64,000 nucleotides of DNA from Spirosoma sp. (GCF_026391055.1 NZ_JAPLET010000010.1:186001-250000); one strand, 5' to 3'. Shown: positions 45,279-55,004, counted from the first letter of the stretch. Program-made: numbers and translations. Notes: generated from the sequence alone by a model not told the origin.

Positions 45279-46709
45279 TTATTCTACGTCTTTATTGAAC
45301 GTCGGATTGGCGACGCGTTCTCCTTTTGCAACTCCCGATACCGAAACCGGTAGTTTCTCGGACGATGATTTAATGATCGTTTTAACTTCAGCCATGTTAA
45401 CTACTGGCAGGAATTTCGAGAACAGCAGGAACAGAGTGAAGAAGAATCCGAATGAGAAAATGTAATCACTTATGTCAAACAGCGTTGGGTGGAACATAGC
45501 CCAGCTTGATGGTAAGTAATCACGGTGTAGTGACGTTACGATAATTACAAACCGCTCAAACCACATACCAATGTTTACGATAACAGACAGAACGAATGTC
45601 CAGACAATGCTCCGACGGATGGCCCGCGACCAGAATAGCTGTGGCGTAATTACGTTACAGGTCATCATGGCCCAGTATGCCCACCAGTAAGGACCGGTAG
45701 CCCGGTTGATGAACGCATAACTTTCGAATTCAACACCCGAATACCAGGCGATGAAGAACTCAGTCAGATAAGCCACACCAACAATGGAGCCGGTAAGCGT
45801 AATGACTTTGTTCATCGACTCAATGTGTTCGATGGTGATATAATCCTCCAGTTTGAAAACGACCCGGATAATCAACACCAGATTCTGTACCATGGCGAAG
45901 CCAGAGAAGATAGCACCGGCAACGAAGTAAGGAGGGAAAATGGTTGTGTGCCAGCCCGGGATAACCGAGGTAGCAAAGTCCATACTTACAATCGTGTGTA
46001 CAGAAAGTACAAGGGGCGTCGACAGACCGGCCAGAATCAAACTCATGTATTCATAACGAGCCCAGGTCTTAGCTGAACCGTTCCATCCCATAGCGAACGC
46101 ACCATAGATATAACGTGACACTTTGCTGCGGGCACGATCGCGAATGGTAGCCAGGTCAGGAATAAGACCCATGTACCAGAACACGAGAGATACAGTGAAA
46201 TACGTACTGATGGCAAACACGTCCCATACCAGTGGAGACTTGAAGTTTACCCACAATGAACCGAACGTGTTAGGCAACGGTAACGCCCAGTAAGCCAGCC
46301 AGGGCCGACCCATGTGCATAAGGATAAAGCTGGCTGCACATAACACGGCAAAGATCGTCATGGCTTCAGCCGCCCGGTTTACTGCTGTCCGCCATTTCTG
46401 ACGAAACAAAAGCAGAATAGCCGAAATCAACGTTCCAGCGTGACCGATACCTACCCACCATACAAAGTTGGTAATATCCCACGCCCAGCCAACAGTCTTG
46501 TTAAGACCCCAAACGCCTAAGCCTTCCCACCAGGTCCAAAATACGCAGGCGGCTCCGTAAAGTAGCACAATCACCGAGATGGTAAAGGCAATCGTCCACT
46601 CGCGGGTGGGTTTTCCCTCAACCTGTCTGCTGATATCCTCCGTCACGTCGGCGTAGGTTTTACCACCGGTGACGAGGGGAGTTCTTACGGCTGATGTAAC
46701 ATGCGACAT
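45279..46709 (-). CDS. actC: Alternative complex III subunit ActC (NrfD-like)
   Basis: The protein has 476 residues and ten membrane helices. It is NrfD/PsrC-like, with GIGHAGTLISAILLLFRQ and HMGRPWLAYWALPLPN patterns, probably at the quinol site. It transfers electrons from menaquinol to the iron-sulfur protein ActB. Confidence 0.92.
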   Translation of the reverse strand: MSHVTSAVRTPLVTGGKTYADVTEDISRQVEGKPTREWTIAFTISVIVLLYGAACVFWTWWEGLGVWGLNKTVGWAWDITNFVWWVGIGHAGTLISAILLLFRQKWRTAVNRAAEAMTIFAVLCAASFILMHMGRPWLAYWALPLPNTFGSLWVNFKSPLVWDVFAISTYFTVSLVFWYMGLIPDLATIRDRARSKVSRYIYGAFAMGWNGSAKTWARYEYMSLILAGLSTPLVLSVHTIVSMDFATSVIPGWHTTIFPPYFVAGAIFSGFAMVQNLVLIIRVVFKLEDYITIEHIESMNKVITLTGSIVGVAYLTEFFIAWYSGVEFESYAFINRATGPYWWAYWAMMTCNVITPQLFWSRAIRRSIVWTFVLSVIVNIGMWFERFVIIVTSLHRDYLPSSWAMFHPTLFDISDYIFSFGFFFTLFLLFSKFLPVVNMAEVKTIIKSSSEKLPVSVSGVAKGERVANPTFNKDVE

Positions 46710-46806
46710 ATAATTTACTTATTTACGATGTATGATTTACGATAGACAAATTACGCTTTGTGAGTCCAGATTGTTCTAAAACCAACCTGCGTAACGTGTG
46801 ATTTAT

Positions 46807-49800
46807 TTATGCGTTTGTTTCCTGACGAGCGTTCTCGTTTTGCTTAGCCTCTTCGTCTTTGTTCCGAATCTTGGTCAGGTACGAGATTTGTGGTCTCACG
46901 TTGATCTCTTCCAATACATGGAATGCACGGCCTTCCATCTCTTCAACCAGAATCTTGGAGATTGTGCTTTCCGGATTGTTCATATCGCCGAATGTGATAG
47001 CATCCGTTGGACAAGCTTGCGAACAGGCGGTTTGAACTTCATCAGGCGCTAACCGGCGACGTTCTTTCTTAGCCGTCAGTTTGGTTTCCTGAATACGCTG
47101 TACGCAGAAGGAACATTTCTCGATAACACCACGCGAACGAACTGTTACATCCGGGTTAATGACCATTTTACCAAGGTCATTATTGAAATGATAATCGTAG
47201 TTGTCGTTATCATGGTATTTAAACCAGTTGAAACGACGCACTTTGTATGGGCAGTTATTTGCACAGTAACGAGTACCAACGCAGCGGTTGTACGTCATCT
47301 GGTTCAACCCTTCCGTGCTGTGTGTAGTAGCAAGCACCGGACATACGGTTTCGCAGGGAGCGTTACTGCAATGCTGGCAAAGCATCGGCTGGAAGGTGAT
47401 CTCCGGATTAGCCGAAGCAACTTCTAAACCTGAGAAATCTTCCGCTTCAGCGTCGCTGCTGTAGTACCGGTCGATACGCATCCAGTGCATTTCGCGCCGG
47501 TTGAGCACTTCCTGACGACCAACAACCTGAATATTGTTCTCAGCGTTACAGGCGACTACGCATGTTCCGCAACCTACGCAGGAGTTCAGGTCAATAACCA
47601 TACCCCAAGAGTGGTTTGGCTTACCGTAGCCATTCCAAAGCGTAATATCAGTTGGGTCTGTTGGCCCTACAGAGGTTTGTACTTTCGGTTCGTAGCGGCC
47701 TGCCTTGGGGTTTTTCTGATAAGAAGCCAGCTTAGCTTCCTGCAACACAGCGCGACGGCCCATTACGGTATCGTGCGTTTGGGTCTGAGCAATTTCATGG
47801 CGACCACTTGCCTTGGCTACTGTAGCCGTGAATGCAGCAAAGTTTACAGTGCCATTAGTAACCGACGCAAATGGGTAAGCATTCTTACCAACTCCATTTG
47901 CTGATTTTCCTGCTTTCTCACGACCGTATCCAACTGCAATAGATACTGTATTATCTGCCTGACCCGGCTGAATTAGAACAGGCAATTCAATTGATTTACC
48001 ATTCACAGAAACCGTTACCAGATCATTCTGGGCCAATTTCATTTCGTTGGCAGTCTTCTGCGAAATGGCTGCGTAGTTATCCCAACAAGCTTTCGAAACA
48101 GGATCAGGTAGCTCCTGCAACCAAGGGTTATTAGCCATAGCACCTGTACCTACTCCAACCGATTCGTACAAGGCCAGTTCCATACCGGTTGTTGGCTTGT
48201 ACCGTTGGGCGATACCGGCAGCAGCCTGAGCTACATTACCAGCGAATGAAGTACTACCAGCTGTGGCAGCCGCTTTATTTGGTTCAAATACGCCGTCATT
48301 CAGCGACTGCACCCAGAAGGCCTCGAATGAGTTGAAACCCGTTGCTTGTGGGTACCGCGTTGTCCGCCAGAAGTTTTTCAGGTATACCTGATAATCAGCA
48401 GGCTTACCAGCCCAGGTTAACAGGCTCGACTGAAACTGACGGGTTTTGAAGATAAGCGTAATAGCTGGCTGTGTCAGGCTATAGTAGCCCTGCTTTGGCT
48501 CAGCATCATTCCAGCACTCCAGGTAGTGAGGAGCCGGCGTAATGTATTTCGATAACGAAGCAGTTTCATCAGCCCGATCAGCAAAAGATACAGACAAAGC
48601 AATTTTTGGTAATGCTTCTGCCAGCTCAGCTCCCCGTGGGTGATCATATACTGGATTAGCTCCGTAAAACAGAACTGCACCAACCTGACCCGCTTTGGCT
48701 TCGTTGATGAAAGCATTCATTTGCTGATCATTGCCCTGGCGGTAATTGACCGGCGTATTGATATCAATTGTACTGCCGTAGCTACCTAACAAGTTATTAA
48801 GAGCGTTGACAACGACCTGAACGTTAGGATCATTCGAACCGGAAACAACCAGCGCTTTACCCCGCGATTTAGCTAAATCAGCAGCTGCTTTGTCTAAATG
48901 CTCAACGGTAACCGAAGGCGTACCGACAGCCGTACCACCCAACTTAGCCGCTACTTTATTGTAAAGTGCAGCAACAACCAACCCTTCTTGCGATGGTTTG
49001 ATAGGCGTCCGGTAATCAGCGTTAGCACCTGTCATCGACAGGCCGGTTTCAAACTGGTAATGGCGCGACATGGTTTTTTTACCATTCCCGACAGCACCAA
49101 TCTTACGCCCTTTTGCATAGGCGTTCATAAACTCAAGCGGAGCTACCCAGGTACCCAGGAAGTCAGCGCCGACGCTAACAATCGTTTCTGCTTTACTAAA
49201 ATCGTAAGAAGGGATGACTGCTTTACCAAACGATGTCTGGTTAGCCTGTACAAGACCAAATACCGAGTTGGCATCGTACATAATGTGGCGTGCCGTTGGG
49301 TATTTAGCAGCGAAGTCAGCAACAACCGCTTTCGTAGCCGGGCTAAGGATTGTTGACGTAACAATCCGGATGCCAGCACCTTTTGCAGCAGCTGCGTTAA
49401 GCTGATTAACAATCTCGCGATCGGCAGTTGACCAGTCGATATCGGTTTCACCCCGCTTCGGTCCTTTCAGTTTGTCGATGTCATACAATGACAAAACGGA
49501 GGCTTGAACACGGGCAGTTGTACCGCCTTTGGTTATGCTCGATTGCGGGTTACCTTCTATTTTAATTGGCCGACCTTCCCGGGTCTCAACAAGTACGGCC
49601 GCATAATCACCGCCTTCACTATACGTAGATGCATAGTAATCGGAGATGGACGGGAACGTAAACTCTGGCTTGTTAATGTAGGGAATGGCCTTGTGAACCG
49701 GGGCTTCGCAGGCTGCCAGCGATACAGCGGCCATACCAAAGCCCATTACTTTCAAAAAGTCACGGCGTTGGGTATTTGAACCACCGAGCAGACCGTCTAG

Positions 49801-49920
49801 GTCATTCGATGATTCACTTAGGTCTGGATTAGCAAATTCGCTGTTGGCGTTCTTAACAAACGTCGCGTCATTGCGTAATTCTTCAACCCCTTTCCAATAC
49901 CGTTTAGATGTATTTTCCAT
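46807..49920 (-). CDS. actB: Alternative complex III subunit ActB (molybdopterin-like and Fe-S fusion)
   Basis: The protein has 1037 residues from MENTSKRYW (49920). The N-terminal part carries a Tat-like RRDFLKVMGFG, unusual because it lies about residue 52, the 'Tat variant'. The central part has a molybdopterin-oxidoreductase fold without cofactor Cys. The C-terminal part holds the Fe-S ferredoxin domain, with clusters CVGCGTCVVAC, CQHCSNAPCETVCP, CVGTRYCANNCP and CSFCVQR-CSQACP. It passes electrons from ActC to the haems of ActA. Confidence 0.94.
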   Translation of the reverse strand: MENTSKRYWKGVEELRNDATFVKNANSEFANPDLSESSNDLDGLLGGSNTQRRDFLKVMGFGMAAVSLAACEAPVHKAIPYINKPEFTFPSISDYYASTYSEGGDYAAVLVETREGRPIKIEGNPQSSITKGGTTARVQASVLSLYDIDKLKGPKRGETDIDWSTADREIVNQLNAAAAKGAGIRIVTSTILSPATKAVVADFAAKYPTARHIMYDANSVFGLVQANQTSFGKAVIPSYDFSKAETIVSVGADFLGTWVAPLEFMNAYAKGRKIGAVGNGKKTMSRHYQFETGLSMTGANADYRTPIKPSQEGLVVAALYNKVAAKLGGTAVGTPSVTVEHLDKAAADLAKSRGKALVVSGSNDPNVQVVVNALNNLLGSYGSTIDINTPVNYRQGNDQQMNAFINEAKAGQVGAVLFYGANPVYDHPRGAELAEALPKIALSVSFADRADETASLSKYITPAPHYLECWNDAEPKQGYYSLTQPAITLIFKTRQFQSSLLTWAGKPADYQVYLKNFWRTTRYPQATGFNSFEAFWVQSLNDGVFEPNKAAATAGSTSFAGNVAQAAAGIAQRYKPTTGMELALYESVGVGTGAMANNPWLQELPDPVSKACWDNYAAISQKTANEMKLAQNDLVTVSVNGKSIELPVLIQPGQADNTVSIAVGYGREKAGKSANGVGKNAYPFASVTNGTVNFAAFTATVAKASGRHEIAQTQTHDTVMGRRAVLQEAKLASYQKNPKAGRYEPKVQTSVGPTDPTDITLWNGYGKPNHSWGMVIDLNSCVGCGTCVVACNAENNIQVVGRQEVLNRREMHWMRIDRYYSSDAEAEDFSGLEVASANPEITFQPMLCQHCSNAPCETVCPVLATTHSTEGLNQMTYNRCVGTRYCANNCPYKVRRFNWFKYHDNDNYDYHFNNDLGKMVINPDVTVRSRGVIEKCSFCVQRIQETKLTAKKERRRLAPDEVQTACSQACPTDAITFGDMNNPESTISKILVEEMEGRAFHVLEEINVRPQISYLTKIRNKDEEAKQNENARQETNA

Positions 49921-50009
49921 GCGTGTTGTATGCGGCAATGGTTAAAATGAGACTGTATGCGACAAATTGAAATAGAATAGGTCCCGTTTCAATTCTTCCT
50001 ATACATTAA

Positions 50010-51302
50010 TTAATAGTGACATTTAGAACATTCCAGACCACCAATGTTGGCTACTTTAAGAGCGTCTTTACTTTCCTTCTTATGTAAAGCAACCAGCTTA
50101 TCGTAGTATGCGTTGTCTTTGGTGTTTACTTCCGTCCGGCGGTGGCAATCGATACACCAGCCCATCGTTAACGACGACCGCTGTTCAACTACTTCCATCT
50201 TTTCAATTTCGCCGTGGCAGGTTTGGCAGGCTACATTACCAACGTTTACGTGCTGGGCGTGGTTGAAGTACGCCAAATCGGGTAGATTGTGTACGCGAAC
50301 CCATTCAATTGGCTGGTTCTTTTCGATTGCCGTATAAATCTTCTGAATTTCCGGCGACTCCTTTTTGATGACGCCATGACAGTTCATACAGATATTTGCT
50401 GAAGGAATGGTTGCACTTTTACCTTTCTGCGCACCTGTGTGGCAGTAGTTGCAGTCAATTTTGTACTGACCAGCGTGCAGCTTGTGCGAATAAGCAATAG
50501 GTTGCTTGGGAGCGTAACCCTGCTGCACACCAACGCTATACGCACCGTCGATGGTTGCTTTCGTAACAACCAGCAAAAACAGCCAGATTACGATTGACCG
50601 AAGTGTTGGATTGTTGAAGGCATCCGACAGACCGGTTTTTAAACGCTGCCCGAATGATGCAGCAGCCAGTGTACCATCTGTAGTTGATGGCGTCACTGCT
50701 TTTGACAGAATTGTTACGATGGCCAGCAAAACGCCCAGCACTAATAACATAACGATCAGTAGAGCAACCAGCACGAAGGTAAACAGCTCTGAAGGGCCGC
50801 CCGTTGATGGACCTGCTCCACCGGCACCACCAGCATTTTTGCTGTTGTTATCACCAGCAACTGTAGCAACTTGGGCTGGCTTACCTGCCTGATCAATGTA
50901 GGCAAGGATTCCGTCAATGTCGGCATCCGTTAAGTTCGGGAAGCTCGACATTTGAACCTTACCATTGGCATTGAACACCTGATTGGCATAGGCATCACCT
51001 GAGGCAATAACGGCTGATGAGTTCCGAATCCACTTGTGCAACCAATCTTTACTTGGCGCCCGCTCTTCAATTCCTTTCAGACCAGGTCCAACCACCTTTT
51101 CGGCTGTTACCGCATGGCACTGTGCGCAGTTGTTGGTAAACAGCGTCTTTCCTTTTTCAGCATCACCACCGCCCGCAGGAGCAGCCGCAGCTGCGGCTGG
51201 TGCACCACCTGCTGCCGCATCCTGCGCTTTAACTGACGTGTTGGAAACCAACAGCGTCAGCGATAGGACGATAGCCACGCAAAGCTTATAGAAGGGACTC
51301 AT
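50010..51302 (-). CDS. actA: Alternative complex III subunit ActA, six haem-c motifs
   Basis: The protein has 430 residues from MSPFYKLCV (51302); the longest frame to 51365 is discarded because a promoter occupies it. The N-terminal domain has CAQCH (59-63), then two membrane helices (about 170-200 and 240-260) and five more CxxCH: CNYCH, CMNCH, CQTCH, CIDCH and CSKCH at the end. The characterised ActA proteins are pentahaem; here an extra monohaem cytochrome domain is fused in front. It starts the operon. Confidence 0.93.
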   Translation of the reverse strand: MSPFYKLCVAIVLSLTLLVSNTSVKAQDAAAGGAPAAAAAAPAGGGDAEKGKTLFTNNCAQCHAVTAEKVVGPGLKGIEERAPSKDWLHKWIRNSSAVIASGDAYANQVFNANGKVQMSSFPNLTDADIDGILAYIDQAGKPAQVATVAGDNNSKNAGGAGGAGPSTGGPSELFTFVLVALLIVMLLVLGVLLAIVTILSKAVTPSTTDGTLAAASFGQRLKTGLSDAFNNPTLRSIVIWLFLLVVTKATIDGAYSVGVQQGYAPKQPIAYSHKLHAGQYKIDCNYCHTGAQKGKSATIPSANICMNCHGVIKKESPEIQKIYTAIEKNQPIEWVRVHNLPDLAYFNHAQHVNVGNVACQTCHGEIEKMEVVEQRSSLTMGWCIDCHRRTEVNTKDNAYYDKLVALHKKESKDALKVANIGGLECSKCHY

Positions 51303-51362
51303 TTTATGAACTATATTTTTTGAGTTGATCAACATAATCAGCACTGCTATTTTATTAGCGCC

Positions 51363-51393
51363 CAAAAGTACGACACGATTGCTGTATAGGCAA
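51363..51393 (-). promoter_or_regulatory. Promoter of the respiratory operon
   Basis: On the minus strand TTG (51391-51393), 20 bases, TACTTTTG (51363-51370). Both elements fit the Bacteroidota consensus. The start codon at 51302 lies about 60 bases downstream. It supports the shorter ActA start. Confidence 0.75.
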
Positions 51394-51497
51394 AAATTGA
51401 TCTTTAGTTATTTCATACCCCATTTTATTTATATTGTTTCTAATTAAGCTTCTTGTAACCTCCCCTAAGATCGTATAAAGTATTGCTAATTAACCAC

Positions 51498-51522
51498 GAA
51501 AAAATGCCATTCAACCGGCATT
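51498..51522 (-). terminator. Probable terminator after tRNA-Cys
   Basis: AATGCC and GGCATT arms with an 8-base loop, followed on the minus strand by a T-run. It lies 40 bases beyond the tRNA 3' end. Confidence 0.6.
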
Positions 51523-51562
51523 CTGTGTAGAAAGCGGGCCAAATGGCATTCTGAAAAAAGTG

Positions 51563-51633
51563 AGGTTCCGAGCGGATTCGAACCGCTGTAGGAGGTTTTG
51601 CAGACCTCTGCCTAGCCACTCGGCCACGGAACC
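51563..51633 (-). tRNA. tRNA-Cys (GCA)
   Basis: The transcript starts GGTTCCGTGGCCGAGTGG. Acceptor arms GGTTCCG and CGGAACC (7 bp), a D arm, anticodon loop CTGCAAA with anticodon GCA, a short variable loop and the T arm with GGTTCGAATCC all fold. 71 bases; CCA is not encoded. A -7 element lies 40 bases upstream. Confidence 0.97.
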
Positions 51634-51672
51634 TTTTAGCCCTAAAACAGCCCATGTCTGTATTCGGGAGTG

Positions 51673-51680
51673 CAAAGATA
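51673..51680 (-). promoter_or_regulatory. -7 element for tRNA-Cys
   Basis: TATCTTTG on the minus strand, a full match to TAnnTTTG, 40 bases before the tRNA 5' end. No TTG at the -33 distance was found. Confidence 0.6.
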
Positions 51681-51711
51681 GAGTTTTATCTGGTATAAGG
51701 AAACTCCTTGT

Positions 51712-51745
51712 CAAAAAAATACCCCTGGCTCTTACACCAGGGGTA
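51712..51745 (-). terminator. Intrinsic terminator of rpsA
   Basis: TACCCCTGG and CCAGGGGTA (9 bp, perfect) with a T-run on the minus strand, 29 bases after the rpsA stop. Confidence 0.88.
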
Positions 51746-51773
51746 AATCAAATATGATGCCAACTAACTAATT

Positions 51774-53561
51774 CTAGTTGCGGCCTTCCAGTTGCTCTTT
51801 CAATGCAGCCAGTGCATCAAGATCACCCAGCGTAGCACCACGCTCAGCCTGGGCTGGTGCGGACGACGATTTCGCCGGAGCGGCCTTAGGTGCTTTTTGC
51901 TCTTTTACTGGCTCGTTCTTCTCCTGCCACGTCTTCGTGTGCGAGAGCATGATGCGCTTCTCTTCTTTCGAGAATTCCGTTACTTTGAAGTCAAGCGTTT
52001 CGCCAACTTCAGCGAAGGTGCCATCTTCTTTGCCCAGATTCTTGAGCGACGAGAAGCCTTCGATGCCGTACGGCAGTTCGAGGGTAGCCATCTTGTCGTT
52101 CTTGTTCAGGATCGTGCAACGGTGTACAGTACCAACGGCGAATACGGTTTCGAACGTATCCCATGGGTTCTCTTCGAGTTGCTTGTGACCCAGTGCCAGA
52201 CGACGGTTGTCGACATCCAGTTCAAGTACCAGCACTTCGAGTTCGTCGCCAACCTTAATGAAATCCGAAGGATGTTTCACCTTCTTTGTCCACGACAGGT
52301 CAGACACGTGTACCAGACCATCTATACCTTCTTCCAGTTCGAGGAACAGGCCGAAGTTTGTCAGGTTACGTACCATGCCTTTGTGCTTGGTGCCAACGGC
52401 GTATTTGGTGCGCAGTTCCGGACGAGTCCAGGGATCTTCCGTCAGTTGTTTAATGCCCAACGACATTTTGCGGTCGTTACGGTCCAGCGTCAGCACTTGT
52501 GCTTCTACTTCATCACCAACTTTCAGGAATTCCTGTGGATTGCGGAGGTGCTGCGACCACGACATTTCTGATACGTGGATCAGGCCCTCAACACCAGGTT
52601 GAATTTCGAGGAACGCGCCGTAATCAGCTACGTTCACGATTTTACCTTTCACTTTCGAACCAACCTGAATGTCTTCAACCAGAGCATCCCAGGGGTGAGC
52701 CTGAAGTTGCTTCATGCCCAACGAAATACGCTTCTTGTCTTCGTCGAAGTCGAGTACAACCACGTTGACTTTCTGGTCGAGGTGCAGTACTTCGGATGGG
52801 TGGCTGATACGACCCCACGAAATATCCGTGATGTGCAACAGACCATCTACGCCACCAAGATCGATGAACACACCGAAGTTGGTCATGTTCTTGATAACAC
52901 CTTCCAGTACCTGACCTTTCTCGAGGTTGTTCAGGATTTGTGCGCGTTGTGCTTCGAGGTCTTTCTCGATCAGGACTTTGTGCGAAACGACTACGTTATC
53001 ATTTGCATAATTGATCTTGACGACTTTAACCTCCATTTTCTTGCCAACGAAGATGTCGAAATCGCGAATTGGCTTCACGTCGATCTGCGAACCTGGCAAG
53101 AACGCTTCAATGCTGAAAATATCAACGATCAGGCCACCCTTCGTCCGGCGCTTAACGAAACCATCGATAACGAGGTCTTCGTCCAGAGCACGCTGGATTT
53201 TCTGCCAGGCAGTGATCACTTTCGCCTTTTTGCGAGAAAGCACCAGCTGACCGTTCGGGTCTTCCTGATTTTCTACGTAAACTTCAATTTCATCACCCAT
53301 CTTCAGGTCCGGCATATCCCGGAATTCAGAAGCTGGCACTAAGCCATCCGACTTGAAGCCGATGTTGAGTAGTACTTCCCGATCCGTTATCCCAACGACG
53401 GTTCCCATTACCACTTCTTTCTCTTTAACTTCCGACAGTGTGTTGTCGTAAAGTTCTAACATCCGGTTGTGTTCTTCAACCGAATAGCCGCTTCCAAACC
53501 CTTTGTTGTCTGCCCGGTCCCAATCAAATGCCGGCAGTTCGCGTTGCTGCGTTTTGCTCAT
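51774..53561 (-). CDS. rpsA: 30S ribosomal protein S1
   Basis: The protein has 595 residues and carries about six S1 RNA-binding repeats (for example VGTVVGITDREVLLNIGFK, VLEGVIKNMTNFGVFIDLGG, VKGKIVNVADYGAFLEI and KGMVRNLTNFGLFLELEEG). The C-terminal 60 residues are Ala/Pro/Lys-rich. S1 helps mRNA bind the 30S subunit. In Bacteroidota few genes have strong Shine-Dalgarno sites, so it matters for initiation. Has its own promoter and terminator. Confidence 0.97.
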   Translation of the reverse strand: MSKTQQRELPAFDWDRADNKGFGSGYSVEEHNRMLELYDNTLSEVKEKEVVMGTVVGITDREVLLNIGFKSDGLVPASEFRDMPDLKMGDEIEVYVENQEDPNGQLVLSRKKAKVITAWQKIQRALDEDLVIDGFVKRRTKGGLIVDIFSIEAFLPGSQIDVKPIRDFDIFVGKKMEVKVVKINYANDNVVVSHKVLIEKDLEAQRAQILNNLEKGQVLEGVIKNMTNFGVFIDLGGVDGLLHITDISWGRISHPSEVLHLDQKVNVVVLDFDEDKKRISLGMKQLQAHPWDALVEDIQVGSKVKGKIVNVADYGAFLEIQPGVEGLIHVSEMSWSQHLRNPQEFLKVGDEVEAQVLTLDRNDRKMSLGIKQLTEDPWTRPELRTKYAVGTKHKGMVRNLTNFGLFLELEEGIDGLVHVSDLSWTKKVKHPSDFIKVGDELEVLVLELDVDNRRLALGHKQLEENPWDTFETVFAVGTVHRCTILNKNDKMATLELPYGIEGFSSLKNLGKEDGTFAEVGETLDFKVTEFSKEEKRIMLSHTKTWQEKNEPVKEQKAPKAAPAKSSSAPAQAERGATLGDLDALAALKEQLEGRN

Positions 53562-53655
53562 AAAAAAAGTTTCCCTGACCCCCTCAGTACATCAGCCCGT
53601 GGGTCAATGGCGGACTGACTTTAGTTGTGAAATTTTTCCTTTTGAAAAAGGATTG

Positions 53656-53663
53656 CAAAGATA
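53656..53663 (-). promoter_or_regulatory. -7 element for rpsA
   Basis: TATCTTTG on the minus strand, followed by C, a full consensus match, 94 bases before the start codon. A long untranslated leader is implied. Confidence 0.68.
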
Positions 53664-53724
53664 GCAAATGCTTTCGTAAAAAAGTTTCGAAAGCGGCAAA
53701 ACTCTTTGAGATTGAGGGCTAAAG

Positions 53725-53806
53725 GTAAATAAGTGCAGTGGGTGGAATAAGTGAAGTAGACTCTTTATGTCTTACTTCACTTATTCCACCCACTGCACTT
53801 ATTTAC
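53725..53806. terminator. 34-bp perfect inverted repeat
   Basis: Arms 53725-53758 and 53773-53806 are perfect reverse complements over 34 bp (GTAAATAAGTGCAGTGGGTG onward) with a 14-base loop. It lies 16 bases after the HNH gene stop and ahead of the rpsA promoter, so it can end the HNH transcript. Confidence 0.7.
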
Positions 53807-53822
53807 TCGTTAACTAATTTCT

Positions 53823-54338
53823 TTACTTAAATGCCTTCTCCTTCTTAGCCAGAAAAGGCATCCAGCTTTGCTCAAGAGAGCCGGAAAACTCTCTCAGGAA
53901 AACCAGAAATGTTGGTTTAAAGGGCTTTTGACGTAGTTTGAGATTTGCTTCCTCCGGCGTGTAATCGCCTTTTCGGGAGTTGCATCGCTTGCAGGCAGTT
54001 GCCAGGTTATCCCAACTGGTCTTACCCCCTCTCGATTTTGGCAGTACGTGGTCAAGTGTTAAGTCTTCTGTCGTACCACAATACTGACAATGATGACCGT
54101 CGCGCTTAAAGATATTCTGTCTGGTGAGCATTACCCCTTTGTAAGGAAGACTAACGTACCGGTGAAGACGAATAACTGACGGCATCGGGTATTCCGCCGA
54201 AACGGTTCGAAGCATGAACTGCTCAGATTCTGCAACAAGTTCTGCTTTATCCAAATAGACCAGCAAGAATGCTTTGGGAACGGAGCAGATGCTGAATGCA
54301 CTGTAATCTTGATTTAAGACTAATACTTTCCTACCCAT
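53823..54338 (-). CDS. HNH endonuclease family protein
   Basis: The protein has 171 residues from MGRKVLVLNQDYS (54338). The C-terminal half holds the HNH/zinc module: CQYCG, LTLDHVLPKSRGG, WDNLATACKRCNSRKG. Such stand-alone proteins are common in Bacteroidota and their target is unknown. Ends at a very strong hairpin. Confidence 0.9.
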   Translation of the reverse strand: MGRKVLVLNQDYSAFSICSVPKAFLLVYLDKAELVAESEQFMLRTVSAEYPMPSVIRLHRYVSLPYKGVMLTRQNIFKRDGHHCQYCGTTEDLTLDHVLPKSRGGKTSWDNLATACKRCNSRKGDYTPEEANLKLRQKPFKPTFLVFLREFSGSLEQSWMPFLAKKEKAFK

Positions 54339-54513
54339 ATCGCGTTTAGAGCCTCTGTACGGTAGCAAGTTACAGAGTTATCCACATAACGGCAATACTT
54401 ATGGTAAAAATTAACGTAGTGGTAAATACATAAAATTTTCGGCAAAATACACGGACGAATAGAATGGCGCTTTATTACTCTACAAAACTGCTATTTTTTA
54501 ATACAATCCGTCC

Positions 54514-54975
54514 TTAATACCGTTCTCGCTGCATCTCCCGTTCTACGTCTCGCTCCTTGATACTATCCCGTTTATCATACAATTTTTTACCCTTTGCGAG
54601 GGCTATTTCAACCTTAGCGAAACCACGCTCACTGGTAAACATACGAATGGGCACAATAGTAAGCCCCTGGTCTTTCAACTTCTCGGTGAGCCGCCTGATT
54701 TCACGTTTTGTTAGCAGCAGTTTACGGTCGCGGAGGGGTTCATGATTATAGTGTGTGCCTTCGGTGTAAATGGATATGCTCATCTGGCGGATAAACAGTT
54801 CATCGCCATGAATCAGGCAGTAAGCGTCCTGCAAGTTTACTTTCCCCTGCCGAACGGACTTTATTTCGGTACCCGTCAGGACAATACCGGCAGTATAGGT
54901 TTCAAGAAACGAATACTCAAAGGAAGCCCGACGATTACGGATATCAACTTGTTTAACTATAGAAGCGGTAGCCAT
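54514..54975 (-). CDS. smpB: SsrA-binding protein
   Basis: The protein has 153 residues. It has the SmpB fold with NRRASFEYSFLETYTAGIVL, GTEIKSVRQGKVNLQDAY and the basic C-terminal tail KLYDKRDSIKERD, which reaches into the ribosome with tmRNA during trans-translation. The ssrA RNA gene was not seen in the window. Confidence 0.96.
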   Translation of the reverse strand: MATASIVKQVDIRNRRASFEYSFLETYTAGIVLTGTEIKSVRQGKVNLQDAYCLIHGDELFIRQMSISIYTEGTHYNHEPLRDRKLLLTKREIRRLTEKLKDQGLTIVPIRMFTSERGFAKVEIALAKGKKLYDKRDSIKERDVEREMQRERY

Positions 54976-55004
54976 GTACTAATAGGTAGAATGTGTACTG
55001 TACC

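Noticed and set aside
51302..51365. Longer ActA N-terminus from the Met at 51365
   Set aside because: The promoter -7 element lies at 51363-51370, so the transcript cannot include this codon.
51792..53342. Two plus-strand frames of about 255 residues opposite rpsA
   Set aside because: They arise because the S1 repeats have repetitive codon use; there is no promoter, signal or family feature.
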